Of a DNA stretch of 64,000 bases, positions 33,871 to 42,749 are shown in pieces. Source of the DNA: JASTVH01 sp042862465 (GTDB lineage Bacteria; Pseudomonadota; Gammaproteobacteria; Pseudomonadales; Oleiphilaceae); contig JASTVH010000004.1 in NCBI GenBank assembly GCA_042862465.1, positions 1 through 64,000 on the forward strand. Direction: 5' to 3'. Position 1 is the stretch's first letter, and every line of letters begins with the position of its first letter. The notes beneath the pieces were generated by a model. It was not told the origin of the DNA. It made no database searches and saw only the letters and a program-made list of their open reading frames with translations. The translations under genes were made by a program, and so were the position numbers.

Positions 33871-36498
33871 ATGGTGAATCGGAGACCCGCAGTCACGGCC
33901 CCCCAGGGGGTTAACAATTGGTATTGCCTGGCGTTACGCCTCCTCGGTGCGGCGCTGATGGTGCTGGTCTTAATTCCATCGGGTTGGGCTATGCGCGTCG
34001 ATCCGCAGCTGGACCGTCAGCCTGTGGAGGGAAATGTCAGCTATCTGGTCGAAGACGGGCGCCTGCAGATCGACCAGATCCTGAAAAAAGATGAGTTCGC
34101 CTGGAAGGGCATTCAGGGTGACATCAATTTTGGCTATACCGAGGATGCACACTGGTTCCGGCTGCGGCTGGACAATCCCAACGACCGGCCGCTGACGCGG
34201 TTGTTGGAGATCGCTTACCCGCTTCTCGATCATGTGGCCTTCTTCGAGGTGCTCAATGGTCAGGTGGTGCAGCAGGTGGTGACCGGGGACCGCCTGCCCT
34301 TCGACCAGCGCATCATCGCCCACCGCGATTTCCTGTTTCCCATCACCCTGCCGGCCGGTCAGGACCACAGCATCTACCTGCGGATCGAGACCTCGGGTGC
34401 CCTGCAGGTGCCCATGACCCTGTGGCAGGAACGGGCCTTTTTTGCGGCCAGCGAGCGCGGACTGACCGGTCGGGCAATGTTCTACGGCATTCTGCTGGTG
34501 ATGGCCGCTTTCAACCTGTTCCTGTACTTCTCCCTGCGCGAGCGGGCCTATCTCTATTATGTGCTGACCGTGGCTTCAACGCTGGTGCTGATGATGAGCC
34601 TTCACGGCTTCAGCTTTCAGTATCTTTACCCGCAACGGCCCGCGCTGCATGAATTGATCATTCTGGTGATCGTGCCTTTCTGCCAGGTGGTCCTGTGCCT
34701 GTTCACCATGCAATTCCTTAACCTAAGGACTGCTGCGCCGCGCCTCAATGGTGTTTTTCGGTGGCTGGTGGGACTGGCGACATTGTGCGTGGGGCTGGGG
34801 CTGGTCCTGCCTTATGGCATATCCACGCGGCTTTCTGTCGTACTCTCGCTGCCTCTCGCCTTCGTCAACATGGGGGCGGGGATTTATCTGTGGCGCCGTG
34901 GGGACAAGAATGCCCGGCTCTTCACTGTGGCCTGGATCTCCTTGCTGCTGGGTATTGTCCTCACGGTTCTCAACAAGCTGGGGGTGTTGCCCACAGTGTT
35001 CATTACCCGTCACGGCATTCCACTCGGTGCTTCGATCCAGGCGTTGCTGTTTTCCTTTGCCCTGGCCGATCGCTTCAACCGTGAGCGTGAAGCCCGCTTT
35101 GAAGCCCAACGGGCGAGCCTGGAGGCGGTGCAAACCCAGCGCGAGATTGAAGAACGCCTGTACCGGGCGGCCAGTCATCAGGAGCTCACCGGCTTGCCCA
35201 ACCGCATGTTGTTCGAGAACCGGTTGCAGGCCCGCATTGACAGCCACAGCCCTGGCGATGGCGAGTTATTGGTGGTGCTGCTGCATTTGCGCCGCTTCGA
35301 CGAGGTGAACAAGACCCTGGGCCATCACAATGCCGATGACCTGCTCAAGCTGGTGGCCCAGCGCCTCGACCGAATGGTGGGGGATTGCGACGACTCCGTG
35401 GAGATCGAGCGGCTGGATGAGCACGCCGTTCATGTGGCCCACGTGGAAGGGGTGAGTTTTGCCTATGCCCTGGCCGGAAAGCCACGGGCCGAGTTAATTG
35501 CCGACGTGGAGGCCATTACCCAGCGCCTGGGACAGCCAATCGACTTCATGGGCCTGGCGCTGGATCTGAGTTTTATGGTGGGATGCAGTTTTTCGGAACC
35601 CGGTGCCACCAGTCAGGTTCAGACCCTCCTGCGGCAGGCTTTTATCGCCTTTGATCAGGCCAGCCGCGACGTTGCCAGCGTCGCAGTCTACTCGCAGGAG
35701 ATGAATCCCTACAGTCCGCGCCGCCTGACCCTGATGACCGAGTTGCGCGCGGCGATCGCGGATGACTCCCTGCGCCTCTATTTCCAGCCCCAGATCGATC
35801 TACAGCATGGCCGCGTGGCGGGTTTCGAAGCACTATTACGCTGGATTCATCCGGAGCACGGGTTTATCCCACCGGATGAATTCATTCCCATGGCCGAGCA
35901 GACCGGCCTGATCAAGCCCCTGACCCGCTGGGTGATCCGTCGCGCCCTGAAATTCTGTCATCAGCTGGATGAGGCGGACTGTGACGCCACGGTGGCGGTG
36001 AACATTTCTGCAGTCAACCTGCGCGAACCAGGATTTCAGCAGCAGGTGGCCGAACTGCTCGAAGAGGAGGGCGTAGCTCCCGGCCGACTGTCCCTGGAAG
36101 TAACCGAAACCGCCGCCATGGTCGATCCCAAGAGTGCACTCAAGGTCCTGCGGGCGTTGCGTGATGCCGGCATCCGGCTGTCCATCGACGATTTTGGCAC
36201 CGGTCATTCCTCGCTGTCCTACATTCGCAAACTGCCGGTGCAGGAAATCAAGATCGACCGCTCCTTCGTCATGGAGATGGACAAGAACGAGGGCGATGCC
36301 ACCATTGTCCGCACGACCATCAACATGTGTCATGATCTGGGGTATGAGGTCGTCGCCGAAGGTGTCGAGACCGAGTCCATTCAGGACCTGCTGGGTGCGC
36401 TGGGTTGTGATCTGGTCCAGGGGTATCACATTGCCCGTCCCATGGACGCCACACAGACATTGGACTGGCTGCGCGAAAGTTTGCTGCAAGACTCGTAA
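33871..36498 (+). CDS. 7TMR-DISM sensor with GGDEF-like and EAL domains
   Basis: This membrane protein of about 875 residues begins with a signal/anchor segment and a 7TMR-DISM extracellular domain (NFGYTEDAHWFRLRLDNPN, FPITLPAGQDHSIYLRIETS). Seven membrane segments and a coiled-coil linker lead to a GGDEF-like domain and an EAL domain. The GGDEF position reads EIERLDEHAVHVAH, so cyclase residues are lost. The EAL part is intact: VAGFEALLRWIHPEHGF, VNISAVNLREPG, SIDDFGTGHSSLSYI and AEGVETESI. It is expected to degrade c-di-GMP under control of an unknown, probably carbohydrate-like or envelope, signal. Two codons of uncertainty remain at the start; ATG 33871 is used, and the frame continues upstream to 33826. 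Confidence 0.85.
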   Translation: MVNRRPAVTAPQGVNNWYCLALRLLGAALMVLVLIPSGWAMRVDPQLDRQPVEGNVSYLVEDGRLQIDQILKKDEFAWKGIQGDINFGYTEDAHWFRLRLDNPNDRPLTRLLEIAYPLLDHVAFFEVLNGQVVQQVVTGDRLPFDQRIIAHRDFLFPITLPAGQDHSIYLRIETSGALQVPMTLWQERAFFAASERGLTGRAMFYGILLVMAAFNLFLYFSLRERAYLYYVLTVASTLVLMMSLHGFSFQYLYPQRPALHELIILVIVPFCQVVLCLFTMQFLNLRTAAPRLNGVFRWLVGLATLCVGLGLVLPYGISTRLSVVLSLPLAFVNMGAGIYLWRRGDKNARLFTVAWISLLLGIVLTVLNKLGVLPTVFITRHGIPLGASIQALLFSFALADRFNREREARFEAQRASLEAVQTQREIEERLYRAASHQELTGLPNRMLFENRLQARIDSHSPGDGELLVVLLHLRRFDEVNKTLGHHNADDLLKLVAQRLDRMVGDCDDSVEIERLDEHAVHVAHVEGVSFAYALAGKPRAELIADVEAITQRLGQPIDFMGLALDLSFMVGCSFSEPGATSQVQTLLRQAFIAFDQASRDVASVAVYSQEMNPYSPRRLTLMTELRAAIADDSLRLYFQPQIDLQHGRVAGFEALLRWIHPEHGFIPPDEFIPMAEQTGLIKPLTRWVIRRALKFCHQLDEADCDATVAVNISAVNLREPGFQQQVAELLEEEGVAPGRLSLEVTETAAMVDPKSALKVLRALRDAGIRLSIDDFGTGHSSLSYIRKLPVQEIKIDRSFVMEMDKNEGDATIVRTTINMCHDLGYEVVAEGVETESIQDLLGALGCDLVQGYHIARPMDATQTLDWLRESLLQDS

Positions 36499-36510
36499 GG
36501 ATTCGAAAGT

Positions 36511-36918
36511 ATGCATCGCTGGGTGCTGACGATCATCGGCCTGTTGTACCTGGCCCTGGGGGGCTGGTGTGCCGCGTTTCCGGAGACTACGGCCCAGTCG
36601 TTGGGGTATCAGCTGAGTTCCGCCGGGGTGGTGGAGTATGTGGTGGTCTATGGCGGCCTGGAGGTTGGGTTGGGGCTGGGGATCCTGATCGGTGCCCGCC
36701 ATCCCCTGCTTTTCCCAGGGGTTTTCTTCATGACCAGCCTGTTTTCCCTTTGCCTGCCGGTATTCCGCGGCGTGATGATGTGGCTGTATGGCAGTTCGGC
36801 CACATTGTGGTGGCTATTGGGCGGCGAAATCCTTATCGTGCTCCTGCTGGCCGCCTGCGTCCTTTTCTCCCGCCGGGACGTGGTGTCGGCGGCCACCAGT
36901 GAAGCCAGGGACGACTGA
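36511..36918 (+). CDS. DUF4345-like four-helix membrane protein
   Basis: This 135-residue protein has four membrane segments (VLTIIGLLYLALGGWCAAF, EVGLGLGILIGARHPLLFPG, LLGGEILIVLLLAACVLF). It resembles the DUF4345 family, whose role is unknown. AAGGA precedes ATG 36511 and the upstream phosphodiesterase ends 13 bases before, so they may share an mRNA. Confidence 0.55.
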   Translation: MHRWVLTIIGLLYLALGGWCAAFPETTAQSLGYQLSSAGVVEYVVVYGGLEVGLGLGILIGARHPLLFPGVFFMTSLFSLCLPVFRGVMMWLYGSSATLWWLLGGEILIVLLLAACVLFSRRDVVSAATSEARDD

Positions 36919-36926
36919 CGGACAGG

Positions 36927-37475
36927 ATGATGCAGACTCAACAGCCCGACGCCGTGATTGAGGCCACCCGCCAATGGCTGGAGCGGGCCGTGATCGGTCT
37001 TAATCTGTGCCCGTTCGCGCGGGTGCCCTACCGTCGCGAGCAGATTCGTTACCACGTCAGCGCCGCGCAGTCGCTGGACGACCTGCTGGATGAGCTGGTC
37101 AGCGAGCTTTTGCATCTGGCACGTACAGAGGCCGATTCGCTGGAGACCACGCTGCTGATTCATCCGCAGGTGCTGACCGATTTCGAAGATTTTGTGGCGT
37201 TTCTGGAACGCGCCGACGAGGTGATTGACGCGCTCGAACTGCGGGGCGTGCTGCAGGTCGCAAGCTTCCATCCGCAATACCAGTTTGCGGATAGCGACGC
37301 CGAGGCGATCGAGAATTACACCAACCGCGCGCCCTTCCCCCTCCTGCATCTGCTGCGGGAAGCCAGTATCGAGCGCGCCGTGGCTACACACCCCGATCCT
37401 GACAGCATCTATCAGCGCAATATCGAAACCCTGAGGCAGTTGGGGAGAGCGGGTTGGGACCGTTTGTGGGAGTAA
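36927..37475 (+). CDS. DUF1415 family protein
   Basis: This 182-residue soluble protein is a clear DUF1415 member. It begins ATRQWLERAVIGLNLCPFA, then has ETTLLIHPQVLTDFEDFVAF and the highly conserved VASFHPQYQFA, followed by NYTNRAPFPLLHLLREASIE. No biochemical role is known to me. Seven bases separate it from the DUF4345-like gene. Confidence 0.88.
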   Translation: MMQTQQPDAVIEATRQWLERAVIGLNLCPFARVPYRREQIRYHVSAAQSLDDLLDELVSELLHLARTEADSLETTLLIHPQVLTDFEDFVAFLERADEVIDALELRGVLQVASFHPQYQFADSDAEAIENYTNRAPFPLLHLLREASIERAVATHPDPDSIYQRNIETLRQLGRAGWDRLWE

Positions 37476-37675
37476 GTGGTTCTGGCTTTGGGTGTCAGCC
37501 TGCTTTACAGATTGTGTGCATTTCTTATCCTTTTCCTGGTTATCTTCTCGCCTAATGACCTGAATCTGAAACGCTTCGGCCGTCCGGGTCCACTTCCTGC
37601 TTTGGCATCGATACGAAAGCACGCGCCTGCGTGCGGACGATGAAACGACTTTTTACGCTTAGAGGAGTAGCGAGC

Positions 37676-38296
37676 ATGCAGTACGGTCGTTTGTTGTCAG
37701 CGTTGATGCTGATTGTTTGTGCCCCCTTCACCCAGGCGGGGCCGATTACCGCAGACTCGGGATGGATTGGGTTCTGTTTTGGGGGAAGTGGATCGGCTGC
37801 CTATGCGGGATGCCAGAACGAGGCGAATTCCGCACTCACTTCATCAGCCACCTCCGGTAACGCGTTTACCTTTAATACCGAGGGCAGTGTCCGGTTAACC
37901 ATCACGGACGCCTTTGACAGCGGTGACACCTTTAACGTCTTCAACGATACCGATCTGCTCTTCAAAACAGCGGCTCCAACCCTGAGCAAGAGCGGGGTGT
38001 CCAACCCTGATGCAGCCCTGGCCGATGCGGCTTACAGCAGTGGCAGCATTATTCTGGGTGCCGGAAGCTATTCCATCAATATTTTCGCCGATGCCAGCCC
38101 ATTGGGCGGTGGCGGGGCCTATCTCCGGCTGGACAGCATTCTGCTTCCCGAAGATGAACCGGTGGTTGGTACCCAGACGGCTGCGGCCGACGAGCCCGAT
38201 ACGCAAGCGGTTTCCGTCGACGAGCCCGGTACCCTGGCACTCTTCGGACTGGCACTGCTGGTTCTGGGCATGCGCCGGTTCCGCCGCCACCACTGA
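37676..38296 (+). CDS. Exported PEP-CTERM anchor protein
   Basis: This secreted protein of about 206 residues ends in a PEP-CTERM-type sorting tail: EPGTLALFGLALLVLGM followed by RRFRRHH. It starts with a signal peptide after MQYGRLLSALMLIVCAPF. The middle is low-complexity Ser/Thr/Ala/Gly-rich with two cysteines and a beta-rich DUF-like pattern (AFDSGDTFNVFNDTDLLF). Such proteins are sorted by exosortase and linked to exopolysaccharide. The exosortase must be elsewhere. ATG 37676 follows AGAGGAG at 37661-37667; the frame opens 15 codons earlier. Function unknown. Confidence 0.78.
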   Translation: MQYGRLLSALMLIVCAPFTQAGPITADSGWIGFCFGGSGSAAYAGCQNEANSALTSSATSGNAFTFNTEGSVRLTITDAFDSGDTFNVFNDTDLLFKTAAPTLSKSGVSNPDAALADAAYSSGSIILGAGSYSINIFADASPLGGGGAYLRLDSILLPEDEPVVGTQTAAADEPDTQAVSVDEPGTLALFGLALLVLGMRRFRRHH

Positions 38297-38347
38297 GCGA
38301 TACGTCCGGCAGGTCGGTTAAATGGAGCGCTCGACGCTACAACCGGC

Positions 38348-38376
38348 TTGTCGGCATACCACGACGCCTTTATAGT
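38348..38376 (+). promoter_or_regulatory. Promoter of tRNA-Gly
   Basis: TTGTCG (38348-38353) and TATAGT (38371-38376) are 17 bases apart, 11 bases before the tRNA. Confidence 0.65.
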
Positions 38377-38387
38377 GAAGCCCTGAA

Positions 38388-38463
38388 GCGGGCGTAGCTC
38401 AGTTGGTAGAGCATCAGCTTCCCAAGCTGAGGGTCGCGAGTTCGAACCTCGTCGCCCGCTCCA
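38388..38463 (+). tRNA. tRNA-Gly (anticodon CCC)
   Basis: Full cloverleaf: acceptor GCGGGCG pairs with CGCCCGC, D loop TAGCTCAGTTGGTAGAGC, anticodon loop TTCCCAA between TCAGC and GCTGA, GGTTCGAA-type T arm, and an encoded CCA end. The CCC anticodon reads GGG glycine codons. It resembles the E. coli glyU gene. Confidence 0.95.
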
Positions 38464-38476
38464 ATCTCCCTCCCTG

Positions 38477-39397
38477 TCAGATTTCACCGGATTGTATTGA
38501 GCTTCTCGGCGGCACCTCTTCGGGCTGATGGGCGCCGGCATTTTCGGGTGGGCCGAACACCACCTGCAGCCGCGTCCACAGGCTTAGTCCCGGCGTTAGT
38601 GCTTCCCGCAGCATGTCCCGCCATTCATGGAAGTTCAGCGTGATCGGGTTGTGGCTGCGAATCTGGCGCGGGATGCCATAGATCACGTCCTCTTCCTCGG
38701 GCACGAAGGTGCCGAACAGCCGGTCCCAGATGATCAGAATGCCGCCGTAGTTCTTGTCGATGTAGCGCGGGTTGCGGCCGTGGTGGGCGCGATGGTGCGA
38801 TGGCGTGTTCAGGACCCATTCCAGCGGACCCAGCTTGGGCACCACCTGGCTGTGGATGAAGAACTGGTAGGCCAGGCTCAGTGCCACGCTGAATAGCACT
38901 GCTTCCGGCGGGAATCCGATCAACACGATCGGCAGCCAGAACAGCCACATGCCGGTAATGGGATAGGTGACACTTTGGCGGAACGCCGTGGAGAAATTCA
39001 GGCGTTCAGAGGAGTGATGCACCACGTGCGAACACCAGAACCAGCGAATGCGGTGGTGAGCGCGATGGAACCAGTAGTAGAAAAAGTCCTGCACCAGCAT
39101 CAGCAGCGCCAGCGTCCCCCAGGTGAGCGAGATGTCGAACAGGCGGAACTGGTACGCAGCGGTGTAGATACCGATGAGCAGCAGGGCGAAAACCGCATCG
39201 CTGGCCTGGTACAGCGCCGCCAGTACGGTGTTGCTGACGGTGTCGGCCCAGGTATAGCGGGCGGTGGGAAAGCGCGCCGGCCGTCGGCGCAAATACAGGA
39301 ATTCGGCCAGAATGGTCGCCAGGAAAATCGGCGCCAGGCCCAACAGCATCCACTGTGGATCGAAGCCCAGCAATGTCGTAACGGTTTGCTCTTTCAT
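38477..39397 (-). CDS. Sterol-desaturase-family fatty-acid hydroxylase-like protein
   Basis: This 306-residue integral membrane protein has the three histidine boxes of the sterol desaturase/fatty acid hydroxylase superfamily: HRAHHRI, HVVHHSSE and HHRAHHGRNPRY. The boxes bind a di-iron centre. The substrate is probably a lipid or carotenoid but cannot be named. The gene ends near the tRNA and is antisense to it. Confidence 0.87.
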   Translation of the reverse strand: MKEQTVTTLLGFDPQWMLLGLAPIFLATILAEFLYLRRRPARFPTARYTWADTVSNTVLAALYQASDAVFALLLIGIYTAAYQFRLFDISLTWGTLALLMLVQDFFYYWFHRAHHRIRWFWCSHVVHHSSERLNFSTAFRQSVTYPITGMWLFWLPIVLIGFPPEAVLFSVALSLAYQFFIHSQVVPKLGPLEWVLNTPSHHRAHHGRNPRYIDKNYGGILIIWDRLFGTFVPEEEDVIYGIPRQIRSHNPITLNFHEWRDMLREALTPGLSLWTRLQVVFGPPENAGAHQPEEVPPRSSIQSGEI

Positions 39398-39523
39398 GGT
39401 TCGGTACTATCTTTCTGGATGATATTTGCCAATTTAGCGCCCCGAAGCGTCTGCTGTCTTTGCCACTGGCGACGTGGTTCCTGGCGTTAAATGACATATT
39501 CCATCCCGAGTAAGGATAGCGTT

Positions 39524-40033
39524 ATGCGACCCGTTGAAAGTCGTGGTTTCACCCTGATTGAACTGGTGGTGGTCATTTCCGTACTGGCCATCCTGGCGGC
39601 TGTGGCATTGCCGCGCTTTATCGATGTGGCCGACGCCGCCCACGAGAACGCGGTGCGGGCCACCGGCAGCGGTCTGCAGACGGGCGTGGTCATGGTACGC
39701 TCGCAATGGTTTGCCAATGGCGCCCCGGGTGGCGGGGTCGAGAACATTCAGGGGTTCGGTGATGATACCGTGGATGTGAACGGCAATGGCTGGCCCACTG
39801 GAGTCAGTGGCAACACCACGTCTGCCGGCATGGGTACAACGGAGTGCCTGGAGCTTTGGCCCGCGCTTTTCCAGGGCTCGGCGCCAACAGTCTCAACCGG
39901 TACTGACGCCGATTACCAGGTCACGGTGGGTACCGGTAACAATGAATGTGTCTACACCTACCAGAAAGACAATACCGGCAACAGTATCGGTTATGATGCG
40001 GATGAGGGTATCGTGTCGGTAACCATCAATTAA
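39524..40033 (+). CDS. Type IV pilin/pseudopilin-like protein
   Basis: This protein of about 169 residues has a prepilin N-terminus MRPVESRGFTLIELVVVIS, so cleavage is expected after Gly and the next residues are the hydrophobic N-terminal helix. It resembles MSHA-type or minor pilins. The C-terminal part has one likely disulfide pair (ECLELW and NNECVYTYQK). AAGGA precedes ATG 39524. No pilus assembly genes are in the window, so it is an orphan pilin-like gene. Confidence 0.82.
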   Translation: MRPVESRGFTLIELVVVISVLAILAAVALPRFIDVADAAHENAVRATGSGLQTGVVMVRSQWFANGAPGGGVENIQGFGDDTVDVNGNGWPTGVSGNTTSAGMGTTECLELWPALFQGSAPTVSTGTDADYQVTVGTGNNECVYTYQKDNTGNSIGYDADEGIVSVTIN

Positions 40034-40070
40034 CCGGCCGGACTTTCCGCCATCGAACGACCGCTCCTCT

Positions 40071-41117
40071 ATGGCAGACGCAATTGACCCTGAGGGCAGG
40101 GAGAGCCCTCTGCATCCCACCCCCGAAATCAATGCCCTCTACCTCCGTGGGTTGCGTGACTACCTGCTGCGCCACGGGATCGATCTCGATCGGTTCATGG
40201 CCGCTCATCGTCTCGAGGCCGGAATCTGCGATGCACCCCGGGTGCGCCTGCATGCGCGAATCTATCAGGCGCTGCTGGTGGATGCCGGCCGCCTGACCCA
40301 GGATCCCGATGTCGGTCTGCATGTGGGTGAACACATCCGGCCGGGCCATTACGGGGTGTTGGGCTTTGCCGTCATGGCCTGCCGCACGACCGCGGAGGTC
40401 TACCGCCGGCATGAACGCTACGAGGATCTGGTTGCCAGTATCGGTCGTTCCCGCTACCGGCAGGAGGGTGATCGGGTTTACCTGACCTGGGACACGGGTG
40501 ATACCCCCTGGCATCGGGCGGTCTTCGACGAGACGCTGGCCAGCTGGGTGACGTTTGCCCGCTGGCTGGTCAGTCGCGACGATCACGACCCGCTGGAGGT
40601 GCATTTCCCCTACCCGCAACCGGCTTCCATTCGCGAACACGAGCGGATCTTCCGCTGCAGGCTGGTGTTTGGCGCCCGCTTTGCGACTGTGGTCTTCCCG
40701 GCCGCCTTTCTTGACCTGCCGCTGGCACAGTTCGACCCCACCCTGTGCCGGCTGATGGATGAACGGGCCGAAGAAGAGCTTAAGGCCCTCGGCGGTGGCG
40801 ACTGGATCACCCGCGTGCGGCGCCAGATCGTCGGTCTGCTGTCAGAGGGGGAAGTCTCCCTGGGGCGGGTGGCCGAGGGTCTCGATTTGTCAGAGCGGGC
40901 CCTGCAGCGGCGTCTGCGGGATGAAGGCTACGGTTACCAGCAGGTGCTGGACGACACGCGCCGGACCCTGGCCCTGGAATACATCCGCGATCCGGGCATT
41001 ACCCTGGCCGAAGTGGCCTTCCTGCTCGGCTTTGCGGATCAGTCCACCTTCAATCGTGCGTTTCGGCAGTGGACGGGGCAGTCGCCCGGGAAGTATCGGC
41101 GGGAGGTGGGGGAGTAA
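40071..41117 (+). CDS. AraC-family transcriptional regulator
   Basis: This 348-residue regulator has the long N-terminal sensor domain (arabinose-binding-like family) of OruR/GbdR-like AraC proteins (GEHIRPGHYGVLGFAVMACR). A C-terminal double helix-turn-helix follows (DLSERALQRRLRDEGYGYQQ and FLLGFADQSTFNRAFRQWTG). It would bind target promoters as a response to a small molecule. It stands next to the pilin-like gene and upstream of a convergent NADH dehydrogenase gene; its target is unknown. Confidence 0.85.
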   Translation: MADAIDPEGRESPLHPTPEINALYLRGLRDYLLRHGIDLDRFMAAHRLEAGICDAPRVRLHARIYQALLVDAGRLTQDPDVGLHVGEHIRPGHYGVLGFAVMACRTTAEVYRRHERYEDLVASIGRSRYRQEGDRVYLTWDTGDTPWHRAVFDETLASWVTFARWLVSRDDHDPLEVHFPYPQPASIREHERIFRCRLVFGARFATVVFPAAFLDLPLAQFDPTLCRLMDERAEEELKALGGGDWITRVRRQIVGLLSEGEVSLGRVAEGLDLSERALQRRLRDEGYGYQQVLDDTRRTLALEYIRDPGITLAEVAFLLGFADQSTFNRAFRQWTGQSPGKYRREVGE

Positions 41118-41165
41118 GTAGTGGCGAATATGGGATTAAGTCGGAGTTGGGTGTTAGGGGTGGTT

Positions 41166-41227
41166 GTTGGACGTCGGACGTCAGACGTTTTCCCCTCACC
41201 CCGGCCCTCTCCCCGGCGGGGAGAGGG
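41166..41227. repeat. GACGTC repeat followed by CCCTCTCC hairpin
   Basis: GTTGGACGTCGGACGTCAGAC is followed by a hairpin CCCTCTCCCC / GGGGAGAGGG at 41205-41227, the same pairing of motifs seen at 16445-16491. It lies between two convergent genes and may act as a terminator. Confidence 0.65.
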
Positions 41228-41244
41228 GGGGTTTAATAGAGAGT

Positions 41245-42558
41245 TCAGTGCAGCTTTAACCGCGGTTGCAAGCGTCGATTGATCTTGTCGTTCAGCCACA
41301 GCATTGCCGTGCGGATCACGCCGTGCAGTGCCAGCTGGTGCATGTGGTAGAGCGAGATATAGAACAGCCGGGCGATCTTGCCCTCCACCAGCAGGCTGCG
41401 CCGGGAAATATTGCCCATCAGGTTGCCCACGGCGGTATAGCGGCTGAAGTTGATCAGGGAGCCGTAGTCCCGGTACTGATACGGTAGCGGCGATTCGCCC
41501 TCCAGACGGCGCTCGAGGCTGCGCAGTAACAGGGACGCCTGTTGGTGGGCGGCCTGGGCACGTGGCGGTACGGGGCGGTCGCTGTCCGGTTGTGGGCAGG
41601 CGGCACAGTCGCCGAAGGCGAAGACGTCCGGATCGCGCGTGCTGGACAGATCCTGGTGGACCACCAGCTGGTTGATGCGGTTGGTCTCCAGGCCGTCGAG
41701 TTCGGCCAGCCACTCGGGCGCCTTGATGCCGGCGGCCCAGACACACATGTCGGTCAGTTGCTCGCGGCCGTCCTTGAGGCGCAGGCGGTCGGCCTGGACC
41801 TCGGCCACCGGGTTACCGGCCAGCACCCCGATATCGAGCCGCTCCAGCTCCCGATGGGCCTTGCGTGACAGCCGTTCCGGCAGGGCGGGCAGGATCCGGT
41901 CCGCCGCTTCCACCACGGTGATTTCCACATTGCTGGCCCGCATTTCCTTGAGCCCGTAACTGGGCAGTTCCCTTGAAGCATGGCGCAGCTCGGCGGCCAG
42001 CTCGACGCCGGTGGCGCCGGCACCGATGATGCTGATACGCAGTTTGGCTTCCTGGGGCCGCTCGGCCTGGTAGTTCTTGCGCAGGTAGGTGTTGAGCAGC
42101 AGCCGGTGGAAGCGCCGGGCCTGGTCGAGGCTGTCCAGGAACAGGCAATGCTCCTGCGCGCCGGGCGTGCCGAAATCGTTGGCGGTGCTGCCAATGGCCA
42201 TGACCAGGGTGTCGTAATGCAGCGTCCGTTGCGGGACCACCTCGGCCCCCTTCTCGTCGTTAATCGGCGCCAGGGTGATATGCTTTGAAGCCCGGTCTAG
42301 GCCGGTCATGCGGCCGAGTTGGAACTCGTAGTGGTGGCGTTTGGCATGGGCCCGGTAATTGACCTCGTTGGCGGCAGAATCGAGCGAGCCGGTGGCCACC
42401 TCGTGCAGCAGCGGTTTCCACACGTGAGTGGGCACGGCGTCCACCAGGGTGATACGGGCCTTGTCCCGCTTGTCCAGCCGGCGACCCAGTTTGGTCGCCA
42501 GCTCCATGCCGCCGGCGCCGCCGCCGACGATGACAATGTGGTGAATTGGGCTGTTCAT
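41245..42558 (-). CDS. ndh: Type II NADH:quinone dehydrogenase
   Basis: This single-subunit, non-proton-pumping NADH dehydrogenase has 437 residues. FAD binding is seen in HIVIVGGGAGGMELATKLGR, a second dinucleotide site in ISIIGAGATGVELAAELRHA, and the family segment FAFGDCAACPQPDSDRP near residue 290. The C-terminal region is amphipathic, consistent with membrane attachment. ATG 42558 with GGGAG ahead is chosen over a 31-codon extension. It stands alone on the minus strand. Confidence 0.9.
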   Translation of the reverse strand: MNSPIHHIVIVGGGAGGMELATKLGRRLDKRDKARITLVDAVPTHVWKPLLHEVATGSLDSAANEVNYRAHAKRHHYEFQLGRMTGLDRASKHITLAPINDEKGAEVVPQRTLHYDTLVMAIGSTANDFGTPGAQEHCLFLDSLDQARRFHRLLLNTYLRKNYQAERPQEAKLRISIIGAGATGVELAAELRHASRELPSYGLKEMRASNVEITVVEAADRILPALPERLSRKAHRELERLDIGVLAGNPVAEVQADRLRLKDGREQLTDMCVWAAGIKAPEWLAELDGLETNRINQLVVHQDLSSTRDPDVFAFGDCAACPQPDSDRPVPPRAQAAHQQASLLLRSLERRLEGESPLPYQYRDYGSLINFSRYTAVGNLMGNISRRSLLVEGKIARLFYISLYHMHQLALHGVIRTAMLWLNDKINRRLQPRLKLH

Positions 42559-42749
42559 ACAGCGCTCCCAAGTTGATATCGACAGCCAAGACCGCTCGAG
42601 AGGAACGGGCTTGGCTGTGCGACACCAGAGGTTCGCCTGACGCGACGGCACTATACTACAGCCAGTGGGCGTTCGTGAGAAATGTGAACTCTGTCTCGCG
42701 GGTTGGGCGCGAATCGGCCTCGGGACTGGTTGGCCCAGGGGGCGATGTA

